Of a DNA stretch of 64,000 nt, positions 21,380 to 30,085 are shown piece by piece (the stretch's first letter is position 1; each line of letters begins with the position of its first letter). The position numbers were made by a program, and so were the translations under genes. The notes below the pieces were generated by a model. The model was not told where the DNA came from. It was given only the letters and a program-made list of their open reading frames with translations, and did no database searches. The stretch comes from Rhodococcus sp. ARC_M6. GTDB lineage: Bacteria; Actinomycetota; Actinomycetes; Mycobacteriales; Mycobacteriaceae. The stretch covers positions 124,001 to 188,000 of the forward strand of contig NZ_JALGQH010000006.1 in assembly GCF_022810305.1 (NCBI RefSeq), read 5' to 3'.

Positions 21380-21835
21380 CTACTCCTGCTCAAACCTACG
21401 ACGGAATCGATCTTCCATGCGAGAAGAGAATCCACCGCCTGACCTTCGTCCGCGTGAATGCCCTCGACCGCCGCTCGGCCCACCAGCACCCGGAGGTCCG
21501 GACTGAGTTTCGCTGCCGTGAGTAGCACCATTCGCAGTGGGCGTTCCTGTTGTACGTCGACCGCCACCCCACAGGAGCAGGATGCCGGAACCGAACATGA
21601 ACAGGAACCCGACCAAACTGATTATCGGAAAACCGCCCGGTTTGAACGGGAGTGCGACTCCCGCAATCAACAGGACCAGACCCAGCACTAAAAGAGCTGC
21701 CGCCTGGAAACGTCGCCGACTAGACGGCGCCCGCATACGGCCGCCTCGCACATTGGAGGCGAACTTGGGGTCTTCGGCATAGAGAGCGCTCTCGATCTGA
21801 TCGAGCATGCGCTGCTCGTGCTCGGAGAGTGGCAC
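21380..21835 (-). CDS. DUF3040 membrane protein (Rv2169c type)
   Basis: A 151-residue protein. The N-terminus MPLSEHEQRMLDQIESALYAEDPKFAS is the DUF3040 signature. Two transmembrane helices follow (about 43-62 and 68-88), then a Gly/Arg/Ser-rich tail ending in RMEDRFRRRFEQE. The start is GTG at 21835 with GGGGGAGG upstream. The family is common in actinobacteria next to dcw genes and its function is unknown. It is transcribed toward mraZ but separated from it by a terminator. Confidence 0.9.
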   Translation of the reverse strand: MPLSEHEQRMLDQIESALYAEDPKFASNVRGGRMRAPSSRRRFQAAALLVLGLVLLIAGVALPFKPGGFPIISLVGFLFMFGSGILLLWGGGRRTTGTPTANGATHGSETQSGPPGAGGPSGGRGHSRGRRSGGGFSSRMEDRFRRRFEQE

Positions 21836-22072
21836 GGTACCTCCCCCGGCACTGGAAGTTTGGCAACCACCTCACGGTGTGAGGCGGCGGGTAATCAACG
21901 TGAACGACTACCTGTTTTTATAATACGAGTAGTTTAGGTCCCGGACCACCAACTCCACGTACGAGTTCCGCCACAAGCGTACGTATTCGTGTGAACGAGC
22001 GGTAAATCGGCTCCGATCCGGCCGTGCAACCTGCGATTTCTGCAAATTCGGACTTCTCAGACGCGCGGAATC

Positions 22073-22639
22073 TCAGGACGCTCTCAGATCGATTCGAAGC
22101 GCCTGCCCGATGAATTCCTCGACTGCAGTCAAAAATCGGCCGACTTCGACAACAAATGCATCCGCATCGGCATCGCTGATCTCCACTCGAAGTCCCGTCT
22201 CAACTGCCGCCCGCGTATCCGACCACCCCGCGAAATACCGTGACCAAGCACCGAATGTCGGTGCCGCCGAATCCAGGAGCGCCCAGGCATTGCCGCTTCG
22301 TTTGCGTCGCGACCCCGCCCCGACTACGCCGACAGCCAATACCGCACCGGCACCTCGCAGCGCCGCCAGGTAGCCGCATCGAAAACGATCGGCAGCATCG
22401 CCGGCTCCGGCGGACTCGGCAAGCAATGCGTCGGCCTTCCCCACCAGATTCCAAGCGAATCCGCCACTGGGCCGATCTCCGGAGCCCCGCATTGACGAGG
22501 AACCCCCGGAGCGTTCGGGCAGTTTTGCGGTTCCCGAAGTTGCCGGGAGTCTGGACACCGCTGACACCGACGGACTCGACAATTCCGCGGGCAAGATTCG
22601 TTCAGACTTTGCTCGTTCGGACTTCACTCGTTCAGACAT
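22073..22639 (-). CDS. Putative HEPN-domain protein (SAV_6107-like)
   Basis: A 188-residue soluble protein. The first 70 residues are basic and Ser/Arg-rich (low complexity). The rest (about 72-186) is helical: WNLVGKADALLAES, DRFRCGYLAALRGAGAVLAV, then RNAW-like GNAWALLDSAAP and a C-terminal helix VEVGRFLTAVEEFI. The pattern resembles the SAV_6107-type HEPN family of actinobacteria, but this is recognition by eye and no RxxxxH nuclease motif is obvious. The ATG at 22639 is chosen for the GGGAGG 7 nt upstream. It diverges from the carotenoid operon across a LexA box. Confidence 0.7.
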   Translation of the reverse strand: MSERVKSERAKSERILPAELSSPSVSAVSRLPATSGTAKLPERSGGSSSMRGSGDRPSGGFAWNLVGKADALLAESAGAGDAADRFRCGYLAALRGAGAVLAVGVVGAGSRRKRSGNAWALLDSAAPTFGAWSRYFAGWSDTRAAVETGLRVEISDADADAFVVEVGRFLTAVEEFIGQALRIDLRAS

Positions 22640-22691
22640 CCGGGCACCTCCCGTGACGTAGGGATTCACTCCACGAAAAACAGAATCCGAC

Positions 22692-22731
22692 GATGTGGTG
22701 ATGCCCGCTTCCCTTCGGGCATCCCCACATC
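22692..22731. repeat. Long inverted repeat in the divergent promoter region
   Basis: Two 16-nt arms pair with a single mismatch (T against C at the eighth position) around an 8-nt loop. The repeat lies 53 nt upstream of the HEPN-like gene and 124 nt upstream of the GNAT gene, so it is not a terminator for either. It could be a 5' UTR hairpin of the minus-strand transcript or a binding site. Confidence 0.6.
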
Positions 22732-22792
22732 ATCGCGAACCTCGCGAGTGGACCGAAACCGACGATAGCCCGCCAGCTCCAGATCACTCGCA

Positions 22793-22808
22793 TCGAACAT
22801 TCGTTCGA
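22793..22808. promoter_or_regulatory. LexA (SOS) box
   Basis: TCGAACATTCGTTCGA is a perfect match to the actinobacterial LexA box TCGAAC-N4-GTTCGA. It ends 46 nt before the GNAT start, just upstream of a TATAAC hexamer (22818-22823), so LexA would cover the -35 region of the carotenoid operon promoter. The HEPN-like gene starts 153 nt away on the other side. The motif is seen directly; regulation is inferred. Confidence 0.75.
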
Positions 22809-22854
22809 CCTATTCAATATAACTGCACCCACCGACAAGTCGTCAAGAGAAGAG

Positions 22855-23460
22855 GTGAGACCGGTCGACCCCCAGATCGCCTGGACACCACACACGGTTG
22901 AACTGAACCGCGAGGAATTCGCGAAACGACTGCACGAGGCGTTGACCGTGTACGTCACCGCAATGGACTATCCGCGCGGCACCGAGTTCCATCGAGCACC
23001 CATGTGGACGGAACACTCGACCCGCCCCGGATGGAAAGCTGTGGGCGCGCTCGCCGGCCCCGGGTCCGGTTCACCCACAGTGGAGTCACTGGTCGGAATT
23101 TCGTACGGCTATCGCGGGAGCTCAGATCAGTGGTGGCACCAGCAGGTCCTGCACGGACTGCACCGTTCCGGCCGTCCACAGTCGGAGATCTCCGCAATTC
23201 TCGACGACTACTTCGAACTGACCGAGTTGCATGTTCATCCGAACGGCCAGGGCCACCGACTGGGCGAATCCCTGATCCGGCATCTCCTCCATGATCGGCC
23301 CGAGCGCTCGGTTCTGCTCTCCACTCCCGAAGTGTTCGACGAGGACAATCGGGCTTGGCGTCTGTACCGCCGGCTCGGATTTCAGGACGTACTCCGACGC
23401 TTCCGCTTCTCCGGAGACAGTCGGCCGTTTGCCGTCCTCGGTCGAGGATTGCCCCTGTGA
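22855..23460 (+). CDS. GNAT-family N-acetyltransferase (Rv2170-like)
   Basis: A 201-residue acetyltransferase-fold protein. The acetyl-CoA-binding motif A is HVHPNGQGHRLGESLIRHLL (about residues 124-143), followed by LLSTPEVFDEDNRAWRLYRRLGFQDVLRRF, a typical GNAT C-terminal half. The start is GTG at 22855. It is the first gene of a five-gene operon and its stop overlaps the crtO start by 4 nt. In M. tuberculosis the same position is held by Rv2170, reported as a protein lysine acetyltransferase. The substrate here is unknown. Confidence 0.88.
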   Translation: MRPVDPQIAWTPHTVELNREEFAKRLHEALTVYVTAMDYPRGTEFHRAPMWTEHSTRPGWKAVGALAGPGSGSPTVESLVGISYGYRGSSDQWWHQQVLHGLHRSGRPQSEISAILDDYFELTELHVHPNGQGHRLGESLIRHLLHDRPERSVLLSTPEVFDEDNRAWRLYRRLGFQDVLRRFRFSGDSRPFAVLGRGLPL

Positions 23461-25046
23461 CGCACATTCTCGATGCGGCCGTCATCGGTTCCGGCCACAA
23501 CGCGTTGGTCTCAGCCGCCTACCTTGCCCGCGAGGGTTGGTCGGTTCGAGTGTTCGAAAAGGACACCGTCCCCGGCGGCGCGGTGTCGACGGTCGAGCGA
23601 TTCCCCGGACACAAAGTAGATCGCGGTTCGTCGGCCCACATCATGATTCGGCACACCGGGATCATCGACGAACTCGGACTCGCAGCACACGGACTCCGAT
23701 ACATCGACTGTGATCCCTGGGCCTTCGCACCGCCTCCGCCTGGTTCGGACCGTCCCGGAATCGTCTTCCACCGCGACCTCGACCAAACCTGCAGATCTAT
23801 TGAGCAAGCATGTGGCACAAGAGATGCCGACGCCTACCGCCGGTTCGTTTCCGTCTGGTCGGAGCGCAGCACCCGCGTCATGCGCGCATTCTCCGCCCCG
23901 CCGACAGGCCCAAATCTGGTGTCGTCATTCTGGGGACTCGATACCGGTAGCGGCGGCAGCGACATCTCGCGCCAATTCCTTGCCACCGGCGACTCGCTCC
24001 TCGACGAGTACTTCGACAGCGAACCCCTCAAAGCTGCACTCGCGTGGTTCGGAGCTCAGTCGGGCCCACCGATGTCGGAGCCGGGTACCGCTCCCATGGT
24101 GGGGTTCGCAGCACTCATGCACACACTTCCCCCGGGCCGAGCAGTCGGCGGAAGCGGCGCACTGAGCGCAGCGCTTATGTCGCGGATGCACGCCGACGGT
24201 GCCACGGTCAGCCTCGGCGACGCTGTCACCGCGGTCGCCCGTCGCGGCGAGCTCTGGACTGTCACCACGGCGAGCGGACTGGAAGTTCAGGCCCGTTCCG
24301 TCATCGCCGGCTGCCACATCCTGACGACGCTCGATCTTCTCGGCAATGGCGGCTTCGACGCAACCACCCTGGAACGGTGGCGCCGAAAGATTCGAGTCGG
24401 CCCGGGAATCGGTATGGTCCTGCGGTTGGCGACGTCCGAACTACCGCAGTATCCGTCGGCCTCGATCGAAGAGAGCACGTCGGGACTACAGCTACTGGTC
24501 TCCGATCGCGCCCACCTCCGAACTGCTCAAGGCGCTGCGTCGGGCGGTGAACTGCCACCGCGCCCCGCGGTCCTCGGGATGAGTTTCAGCGGGATCGATC
24601 CCAGCATCGCTCCCCCCGGCCAGCACCAGGTCACACTGTGGTCGCAGTGGCAGCCGTACCGACTGAGCGGGAATCGAGACTGGGCGTCGCTGGCAGAGGC
24701 CGAGGCTGATCGAATCATCGGAGAAATGGAGGCGTCGGCCCCCGGCTTCACCGACAGCATTTTGGCGCGGCACATTCAAACTCCGCGAGATCTCGAGTCC
24801 GAGATGGGCTTGATCGGCGGCAACGTCATGCACGTCGAGATGTCACTCGACCAGATGATGCTCTGGCGTCCGCTCCCGGAACTGTCGGCTCATCGGGTAC
24901 CGGGCGCAGACGGCCTGTACCTCACCGGGGCCTCGACACACCCCGGCGGCGGAGTATCCGGAGCGAGCGGTCGCAGCGCTGCGCGCATTGCACTCTCCGA
25001 ACGCCGTGGACACCCGACACTGCGCCGAATCCTTCGAAAGAAGTGA
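23457..25046 (+). CDS. crtO: CrtO-type carotenoid ketolase
   Basis: A 529-residue FAD-dependent oxidoreductase of the phytoene desaturase superfamily. The dinucleotide fold is VIGSGHNALVSAAYLAREG (about residues 9-27). The CrtO-type features are DEYFDSEPLKAALAW, APMVGFAALMH, the GGSGALSAAL segment and the C-terminal YLTGASTHPGGGVSGASGR. CrtO enzymes add 4-keto groups to beta- or gamma-carotene; a CrtO has been described in Rhodococcus erythropolis. The GTG at 23457 overlaps the GNAT stop by 4 nt. Context (cruF, glycosyltransferase, crtI and crtB nearby) supports a carotenoid role over a generic oxidoreductase. Confidence 0.86.
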   Translation: MTHILDAAVIGSGHNALVSAAYLAREGWSVRVFEKDTVPGGAVSTVERFPGHKVDRGSSAHIMIRHTGIIDELGLAAHGLRYIDCDPWAFAPPPPGSDRPGIVFHRDLDQTCRSIEQACGTRDADAYRRFVSVWSERSTRVMRAFSAPPTGPNLVSSFWGLDTGSGGSDISRQFLATGDSLLDEYFDSEPLKAALAWFGAQSGPPMSEPGTAPMVGFAALMHTLPPGRAVGGSGALSAALMSRMHADGATVSLGDAVTAVARRGELWTVTTASGLEVQARSVIAGCHILTTLDLLGNGGFDATTLERWRRKIRVGPGIGMVLRLATSELPQYPSASIEESTSGLQLLVSDRAHLRTAQGAASGGELPPRPAVLGMSFSGIDPSIAPPGQHQVTLWSQWQPYRLSGNRDWASLAEAEADRIIGEMEASAPGFTDSILARHIQTPRDLESEMGLIGGNVMHVEMSLDQMMLWRPLPELSAHRVPGADGLYLTGASTHPGGGVSGASGRSAARIALSERRGHPTLRRILRKK

Positions 25047-25855
25047 CACCGCAAAAGGTTCCGCTAATTCTGGCGCTCGCCGCCGTCGGAGCTCAGATCG
25101 TGTACCCACTGGTCGACGGGTCTACCCGCGATCTCGTCACGATCGCAGTCGTCGGATTGCTCGCCGCTGCGTCGATCAGTCATGCGGTGATCAACCGCGG
25201 CGCGGCGTGGACGATTGCATTGATCGCGGTCACCGCAGGAATCGGGCTGGCGTCGGAAATAGTCGGCACAGCTACCGGAATTCCGTACGGCTGTTACAGC
25301 TACAGCGTCGATCGACTGGGTCCGGCACTGTCCGGTGTCCCCTTGATAATTCCTTTTGCGTGGACAGCCGGTTTCTATCCGATCTGGTGCGTCGCAACCC
25401 GCCTGGTTCGGAACTTTTCGACGGTGTCTCGCCGGATCGGTCGCATAACACTGACAGTTCTGGGATTGCTCGGATGGGACCTGTACCTGGATCCGCAGAT
25501 GGTGGCTGATCGTCAGTGGGCGTGGTGCGCCGAAAATGCCGGGCTGCCCGGGATCTCGCACATCCCGTTGACCAACTACGCCGGTTGGATTGTGGTCGGC
25601 GTAGTGATGGCGACAATCATGGAGCTGATCTCGACGCGATACGAGAAGGACTCCCGCTCCGAGGCCGTCCCCATCGGGCTGTTTCTGTGGACCTGGCTCG
25701 GTTCGGCCCTCGCACACTCCGTCTTCCTCAGTGCCCCGGAGTTGCGTTACTCGGCGATGTACGGATTCGCAGTGATGGGGATTCTCGGATCCTGGCTGCT
25801 ACTCACCTTCATCCGGGATCGAACTTCACTGGCCGACACACCCCCTCGTCGCTGA
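25043..25855 (+). CDS. cruF: CruF-like carotenoid 1',2'-hydratase (DUF422 membrane protein)
   Basis: A 270-residue polytopic membrane protein (about seven helices) of the carotenoid synthesis family PF04240. The signature is GTATGIPYGCYSYS followed by GPALSGVPLIIPFAW, and later LGWDLYLDPQMV and GYAVM-type end segments. CruF enzymes hydrate the psi end of carotenes to give the 1'-hydroxyl used for glycosylation. The GTG start overlaps the crtO stop by 4 nt. This fits the hydroxy-glucosyl gamma-carotene derivatives known from rhodococci; the precise substrate is inferred. Confidence 0.82.
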   Translation: MTPQKVPLILALAAVGAQIVYPLVDGSTRDLVTIAVVGLLAAASISHAVINRGAAWTIALIAVTAGIGLASEIVGTATGIPYGCYSYSVDRLGPALSGVPLIIPFAWTAGFYPIWCVATRLVRNFSTVSRRIGRITLTVLGLLGWDLYLDPQMVADRQWAWCAENAGLPGISHIPLTNYAGWIVVGVVMATIMELISTRYEKDSRSEAVPIGLFLWTWLGSALAHSVFLSAPELRYSAMYGFAVMGILGSWLLLTFIRDRTSLADTPPRR

Positions 25856-25887
25856 CTCCGGATGACCCGACTGGCACGATAACGACT

Positions 25888-26631
25888 GTGCACCAGTCCA
25901 CGGATGACTCCACCAGCCCGAGAACTCGTCAGCGAATCGCTCCGAGAAGTCGAAAGCGATTCATTGCGTCGGCCGCTCTCGCACTGATGTTGGTCCCCTT
26001 GCTGGCCGGCTGCCTGCGCGTTCAAGTGTCGATGGGCGTCTCCGCCGACGACCGTGTGTCCGGCCAGATCGTTGCCGCTGTCATCCCCGCGAACGAGACG
26101 GACAAGGGACCGCAGTTGACACCGCCCTCGTCGCTCGAGAAACAAATTCGGGTCCAGGAGTACAAGAAGGACGGTTATGTCGGTTCGCAGGCGTTCTTCT
26201 CGGACCTCAGCTTCGGGGACGTCGCACAGCTGAGTTCCATGACGGACGAGGGCGCCGGTTCGTTCCAGCTCACACTCACGCGAAGTGGTGACACCGTCAC
26301 CCTCGACGGAAAAGCCGATCTGAAGACCGTCCCCGCCCAGGGTTCCGATATCCAATTCAGCATCGCATTTCCGGCTCGAATCGCCACAACCAACGGCAAT
26401 CGTGACGGCGATTCACGAGTCTCGTGGACTCTGCCTGCCGGCGAAGTATCCACTGTGCGTGCCGAAGTGAGCTACGCCGATCCGAGCACTCGAAGTTTTG
26501 CAGGATGGGCCGGAATCATGGCCGGACTCACCCTCGGCGTCGCAATCATCGTCGGCGCAATGGCATGGATGATGCGCAACCGCACTCCCGTCGCACGCGC
26601 GCCGAAAAGCCCGTCGCCATCTGACACGTGA
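25888..26631 (+). CDS. lppM: LppM-like membrane lipoprotein
   Basis: A 247-residue exported protein. A basic N-terminus and hydrophobic segment end in the lipobox LLAGC with the acylated Cys at residue 42. The folded part (about 43-205) has many beta-type segments. A C-terminal transmembrane helix (about 206-230) leads to a short Pro/Lys tail. This two-anchor layout matches mycobacterial LppM (Rv2171), linked to envelope lipid handling and phagosome trafficking. The GTG at 25888 starts 32 nt after cruF. Its place between two carotenoid genes is odd unless it helps envelope insertion of the glycosylated carotenoid. Confidence 0.85.
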   Translation: MHQSTDDSTSPRTRQRIAPRSRKRFIASAALALMLVPLLAGCLRVQVSMGVSADDRVSGQIVAAVIPANETDKGPQLTPPSSLEKQIRVQEYKKDGYVGSQAFFSDLSFGDVAQLSSMTDEGAGSFQLTLTRSGDTVTLDGKADLKTVPAQGSDIQFSIAFPARIATTNGNRDGDSRVSWTLPAGEVSTVRAEVSYADPSTRSFAGWAGIMAGLTLGVAIIVGAMAWMMRNRTPVARAPKSPSPSDT

Positions 26632-27779
26632 AGAAGATCGGTCGCCGAGCCCTCACAGTCGCATCCGCCTTCGCAGTCGGCAGCGCTGCCATGAGCGTCC
26701 TCAACCGAATCACCACCCCCACTCTGGCCGTAGGGCCACCTGATCCGATCTTCGAACGTGTCACCGCAATTATTCCGGCACGCAACGAGGAAACTCGGCT
26801 GCCGAACTTGATCGACGATCTCCGCGCGCAAAGTGGGATCAAACACCTCCGGGTCGTGATCTACGACGACCGTTCCACCGATCGCACCGCGTCACTTGCC
26901 GAGGACGCAGCCGGCGGCGACAGTCGCTTCACCATTGTCCGGGGAGAGCACGAGCCGCCGGACGGATGGCTGGGCAAGTCCGCCGCCTGCAATCAGGCTG
27001 CGCGTCATAGTGATTCGACCGATGCCGACATTCTGATCTTCCTCGACGCCGACGTCCGACTCGGCCCCGATGCTCTGGCTGCGGCCGTCACCGAACTTCG
27101 TCGTAGCGGAGCGTCGTTGCTGAGTCCGTGGCCCACACAGATTGCCGTCACTGCTGCCGAACTCATCGTTCAACCGTTGCTGTGCTGGTCGTGGGCGGCA
27201 ACACTGCCGACGCTGATCTCCAACGCCGTCACGGCGCCGTCGATGGCAGTTGCGTGTGGTCAGTTCCTCGTTTTCGACGCGTCGAACTACCGGCAGATCG
27301 GTGGTCACCACGCCGTCGCAGCATCCGTGACCGAGGATCTCGATCTTGCGCGGGCACTGCGCGCGGCCGGTCTACGCACCGTCGTTGCTCTCGCCGGCGA
27401 GCACGTGTCCTGCCGGATGTATTCCAGCGCAACGGAACTGCGTGAGGGGTACGGGAAGTGGCTGGGGACCGCCTTCGGTTCGCCGACGTCCACGGCAGTG
27501 GTGCTGTTTGCCGCCGCCGGAATCTGGATTGCGCCCGCCGTCACCGTCGTCTGCGGCAGCGGCCGGGTACGCTCGGTCGCGGCAATCGGATACGCGGCCG
27601 GCATTCTCTCACGACTTGCATCACGAAACATGGAGACCCGCAAGGCAATTCGAATCCGCGATATCGTCGACGCAGCTGCCCACCCACTGTCGATTGCAGC
27701 CGCAATCGGCCTCGCGGTGGACTCCAGCCGAAGGCACCGTCTCGGCCGCGCTACCTGGAAAGGCCGAACCATCCCCTGA
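26628..27779 (+). CDS. GT2 glycosyltransferase, probable carotenoid glycosyltransferase (CruG-like)
   Basis: A 383-residue membrane-associated family 2 glycosyltransferase. An N-terminal hydrophobic segment (about 6-24) precedes the GT-A domain: VTAIIPARNEETRLPNL, VVIYDDRSTDRTASL, the metal-binding FLDADVRLG, and the acceptor-site VTEDLDLARALRAAG. Hydrophobic helices occur near 160-185 and at the C-terminus (about 287-370). The GTG start overlaps the lppM stop by 4 nt. Being downstream of cruF, it probably glycosylates the carotenoid 1'-hydroxyl as CruG does; this is context inference. Its stop is 2 nt from the stop of the convergent metF-like gene. Confidence 0.8.
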   Translation: MKKIGRRALTVASAFAVGSAAMSVLNRITTPTLAVGPPDPIFERVTAIIPARNEETRLPNLIDDLRAQSGIKHLRVVIYDDRSTDRTASLAEDAAGGDSRFTIVRGEHEPPDGWLGKSAACNQAARHSDSTDADILIFLDADVRLGPDALAAAVTELRRSGASLLSPWPTQIAVTAAELIVQPLLCWSWAATLPTLISNAVTAPSMAVACGQFLVFDASNYRQIGGHHAVAASVTEDLDLARALRAAGLRTVVALAGEHVSCRMYSSATELREGYGKWLGTAFGSPTSTAVVLFAAAGIWIAPAVTVVCGSGRVRSVAAIGYAAGILSRLASRNMETRKAIRIRDIVDAAAHPLSIAAAIGLAVDSSRRHRLGRATWKGRTIP

Positions 27780-27781
27780 CG

Positions 27782-28771
27782 CTAGCGGGCTGCAGCCGAA
27801 CCCGTCGAAGCCTCGGACGTCAGCCCGAGTCGTTCGAGCACCTCACTGGTTGCACGCGCAAAATTGAGCGTGATGAAGTGCAAGCACGGCGCGCCTTCAG
27901 CGATCAATCGTTCGCCCATTTCAGTGGCCAGATCGATGCCCAGCTCACGGACAGCCGCCCGATTCTCCTGGGCACCGCTGCCGGCTGCGGCGTCGAACCT
28001 ACGCTCGAGTGCCGGCGGCAACGAAGACCCGGACAGCTCCAGCATGCGTCGCACCGATCCGAGCGACGTGACCGGCATAATTTCGGGAATGATCGGCTTT
28101 GCACCCTGCTCGGGATCGAACGCGCTGACGCGATCACGCAGACGCAGATAGTCGTCGACGTCGAAGAACATCTGGGTAATCGAGTACTCGGCACCCGCGC
28201 GCAACTTCGCGACCAGGTACTTCGTGTCGTGTGCCAGATCCGGCGCCCGGTAATGCCCTTCAGGGAACGACGCCACTCCGACGTGGAAGTCACCGAGGTC
28301 GCGGACCATCCGCACCAATTCTTCGGCGTACTCGACACCGTCGGGATGCTTCTTCCACTCCCCGAGTGGGTCCCCGGGCGGATCGCCGCGCAAAACCAAG
28401 ATGTTGCTGATGCCACGGTCTGCATACGCACCGACCATGGATCGAAGTTCGTCAATGCTGTGGGAAACAGCCGTCAAATGTGCAACGGGTAGCAGCGTCG
28501 TCTCTTCGGCCAGCTCACCCGTAACCCGAACAGTGCGGTCACGCGTCGAACCGCCCGCCCCGTACGTCATGGAGACAAACGCCGGACCGAGCCTCTCGAA
28601 CGTGCGCACGGCACGCCACAACCGCGCTTCGGCTTCTGCGTCGCGCGGCGGTGAGAACTCGACCGAGAACGGAATCCGACCGCCTGTGTGAGACGTGATC
28701 CGATCGACGATCGACGGTGTTCGGCTGGCCCAGCCCTCGCTGGAGCGTCCCCTGACTGCATCGAATGTCAC
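27782..28771 (-). CDS. Methylenetetrahydrofolate reductase family protein (Rv2172c-like)
   Basis: A 329-residue MetF-like TIM barrel. Motifs: SVEFSPPRDAEAEARLW, FVSMTYGAGGSTRDRT, VLRGDPPGDP, VGVASFPEGHYRAPD, KLRAGAEYSITQMFFDVDDY, IPEIMPVTSL, and APCLHFITLNFARAT. These cover the FAD and folate sites, so it likely reduces 5,10-methylene-THF to 5-methyl-THF for methionine synthesis. The start is GTG at 28771. It sits between the two carotenoid operons on the opposite strand. Confidence 0.9.
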   Translation of the reverse strand: MTFDAVRGRSSEGWASRTPSIVDRITSHTGGRIPFSVEFSPPRDAEAEARLWRAVRTFERLGPAFVSMTYGAGGSTRDRTVRVTGELAEETTLLPVAHLTAVSHSIDELRSMVGAYADRGISNILVLRGDPPGDPLGEWKKHPDGVEYAEELVRMVRDLGDFHVGVASFPEGHYRAPDLAHDTKYLVAKLRAGAEYSITQMFFDVDDYLRLRDRVSAFDPEQGAKPIIPEIMPVTSLGSVRRMLELSGSSLPPALERRFDAAAGSGAQENRAAVRELGIDLATEMGERLIAEGAPCLHFITLNFARATSEVLERLGLTSEASTGSAAAR

Positions 28772-28943
28772 GAGGTAAGCATATGTTTTGTTGCCGAGGA
28801 AGGGCGCATCGCACCCAGCCAGGCATCTCGAATGCCAGGATCATGCAGTTCACGGGCCACACCGAGCGTCGGCGGATCCCCCACTAAGCTGGACTCGATG
28901 CTCACCCCGTGCCGTGATCTACAGGCGTGAGAAGTAACCGACC

Positions 28944-30083
28944 TTGGAGGCCATCCTGTCTGCTGGAACCGACCCCACCCGAGCGAATTCAGCCGACGCA
29001 ACCGCATTACCGTCCTCCCTCGAGTTGCCGGCACTGTTCGAGCAGAGCTTGCGCGACTTCTTCGCCTCACGCCGCGACATGGTCGAGAACATCGGCGGCG
29101 GATACGAGACAGCCGTGGCGACGCTCGAAAGTTTTGTGCTGCGGGGCGGAAAACGCGTCCGACCGGCCTTCGCCTGGACCGGGTGGCTCGGCGCCGGCGG
29201 CGATCCGCAGGGCACAGACGGCGACAGCGTTCTGCGTGCCTGCACGGCGCTCGAACTCGTCCAGGCCTGCGCACTGGTCCACGACGACATCATCGACGCC
29301 TCGACCACCCGACGCGGATTCCCGACCGTGCATGTCGAGTTCGAGAATCAGCACCGCGGCAACAACTGGAGCGGCGACGGCGCACACTTCGGCGAAGCTG
29401 TCGCCATCCTGCTCGGCGACCTGGCCCTGGCCTGGGCCGACGACATGATGCGTGAATCCGGCATCGACTCCGACGCCGCGGCGCGGGTCAGCCCCGTGTG
29501 GTCTGCAATGCGCACCGAGGTACTCGGCGGTCAATTCCTCGATATCAGCAACGAAGCCCGCGGCGACGAAACCGTCGAATCAGCCATGCGTGTGAACCGG
29601 TACAAAACTGCGGCCTACACGATCGAGCGTCCGTTGCATCTGGGTGCTGCTCTCTACGGCGCTGACGCCGCACTGATCGACGCGTACCGGAAGTTCGGCA
29701 CCGACATCGGCATCGCGTTCCAACTTCGCGACGATCTGCTGGGTGTGTTCGGGGATCCGTCGGTCACTGGCAAACCGTCGGGAGACGACTTGCGCACCGG
29801 CAAGCGAACAACCCTGTTCGCTGCGGCACTCGATCGCGCCGACGCCACCGATCCCGCTGCAGCGCAACTACTCCGCGACGGAATCGGTACCGACCTGACC
29901 GACTCCGAAGTCGACACCCTGCGTATCGCGATCACCGATCTCGGGGCTGTGGCGGACGCCGAAGCGCGAATCGCGGCGCTGGTCGAATCTGCCGGCTCCG
30001 CACTGGAATCGAGCAGCGCGACGCCCGAAGCCAAGATCCGACTCACCGATATGGCCATTGCGGCCACCTCGCGAACCTACTGA
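28944..30083 (+). CDS. idsA: Geranylgeranyl diphosphate synthase-type polyprenyl synthetase (IdsA)
   Basis: A 379-residue trans-prenyltransferase. It has GGKRVRPAF, the first Asp-rich motif HDDIIDAS (D-D-x-x-D), the second one LRDDLLGVFGD, and GKRTTLFA. It should condense IPP with allylic diphosphates to C20, the precursor of phytoene. The start is TTG at 28944, directly after an in-frame TAA, so no earlier start is possible. It is the first gene of idsA-crtI-mptA-crtB; the next gene begins 2 nt after its stop. The M. tuberculosis counterpart is idsA2 (Rv2173). Confidence 0.9.
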   Translation: MEAILSAGTDPTRANSADATALPSSLELPALFEQSLRDFFASRRDMVENIGGGYETAVATLESFVLRGGKRVRPAFAWTGWLGAGGDPQGTDGDSVLRACTALELVQACALVHDDIIDASTTRRGFPTVHVEFENQHRGNNWSGDGAHFGEAVAILLGDLALAWADDMMRESGIDSDAAARVSPVWSAMRTEVLGGQFLDISNEARGDETVESAMRVNRYKTAAYTIERPLHLGAALYGADAALIDAYRKFGTDIGIAFQLRDDLLGVFGDPSVTGKPSGDDLRTGKRTTLFAAALDRADATDPAAAQLLRDGIGTDLTDSEVDTLRIAITDLGAVADAEARIAALVESAGSALESSSATPEAKIRLTDMAIAATSRTY

Positions 30084-30085
30084 TC

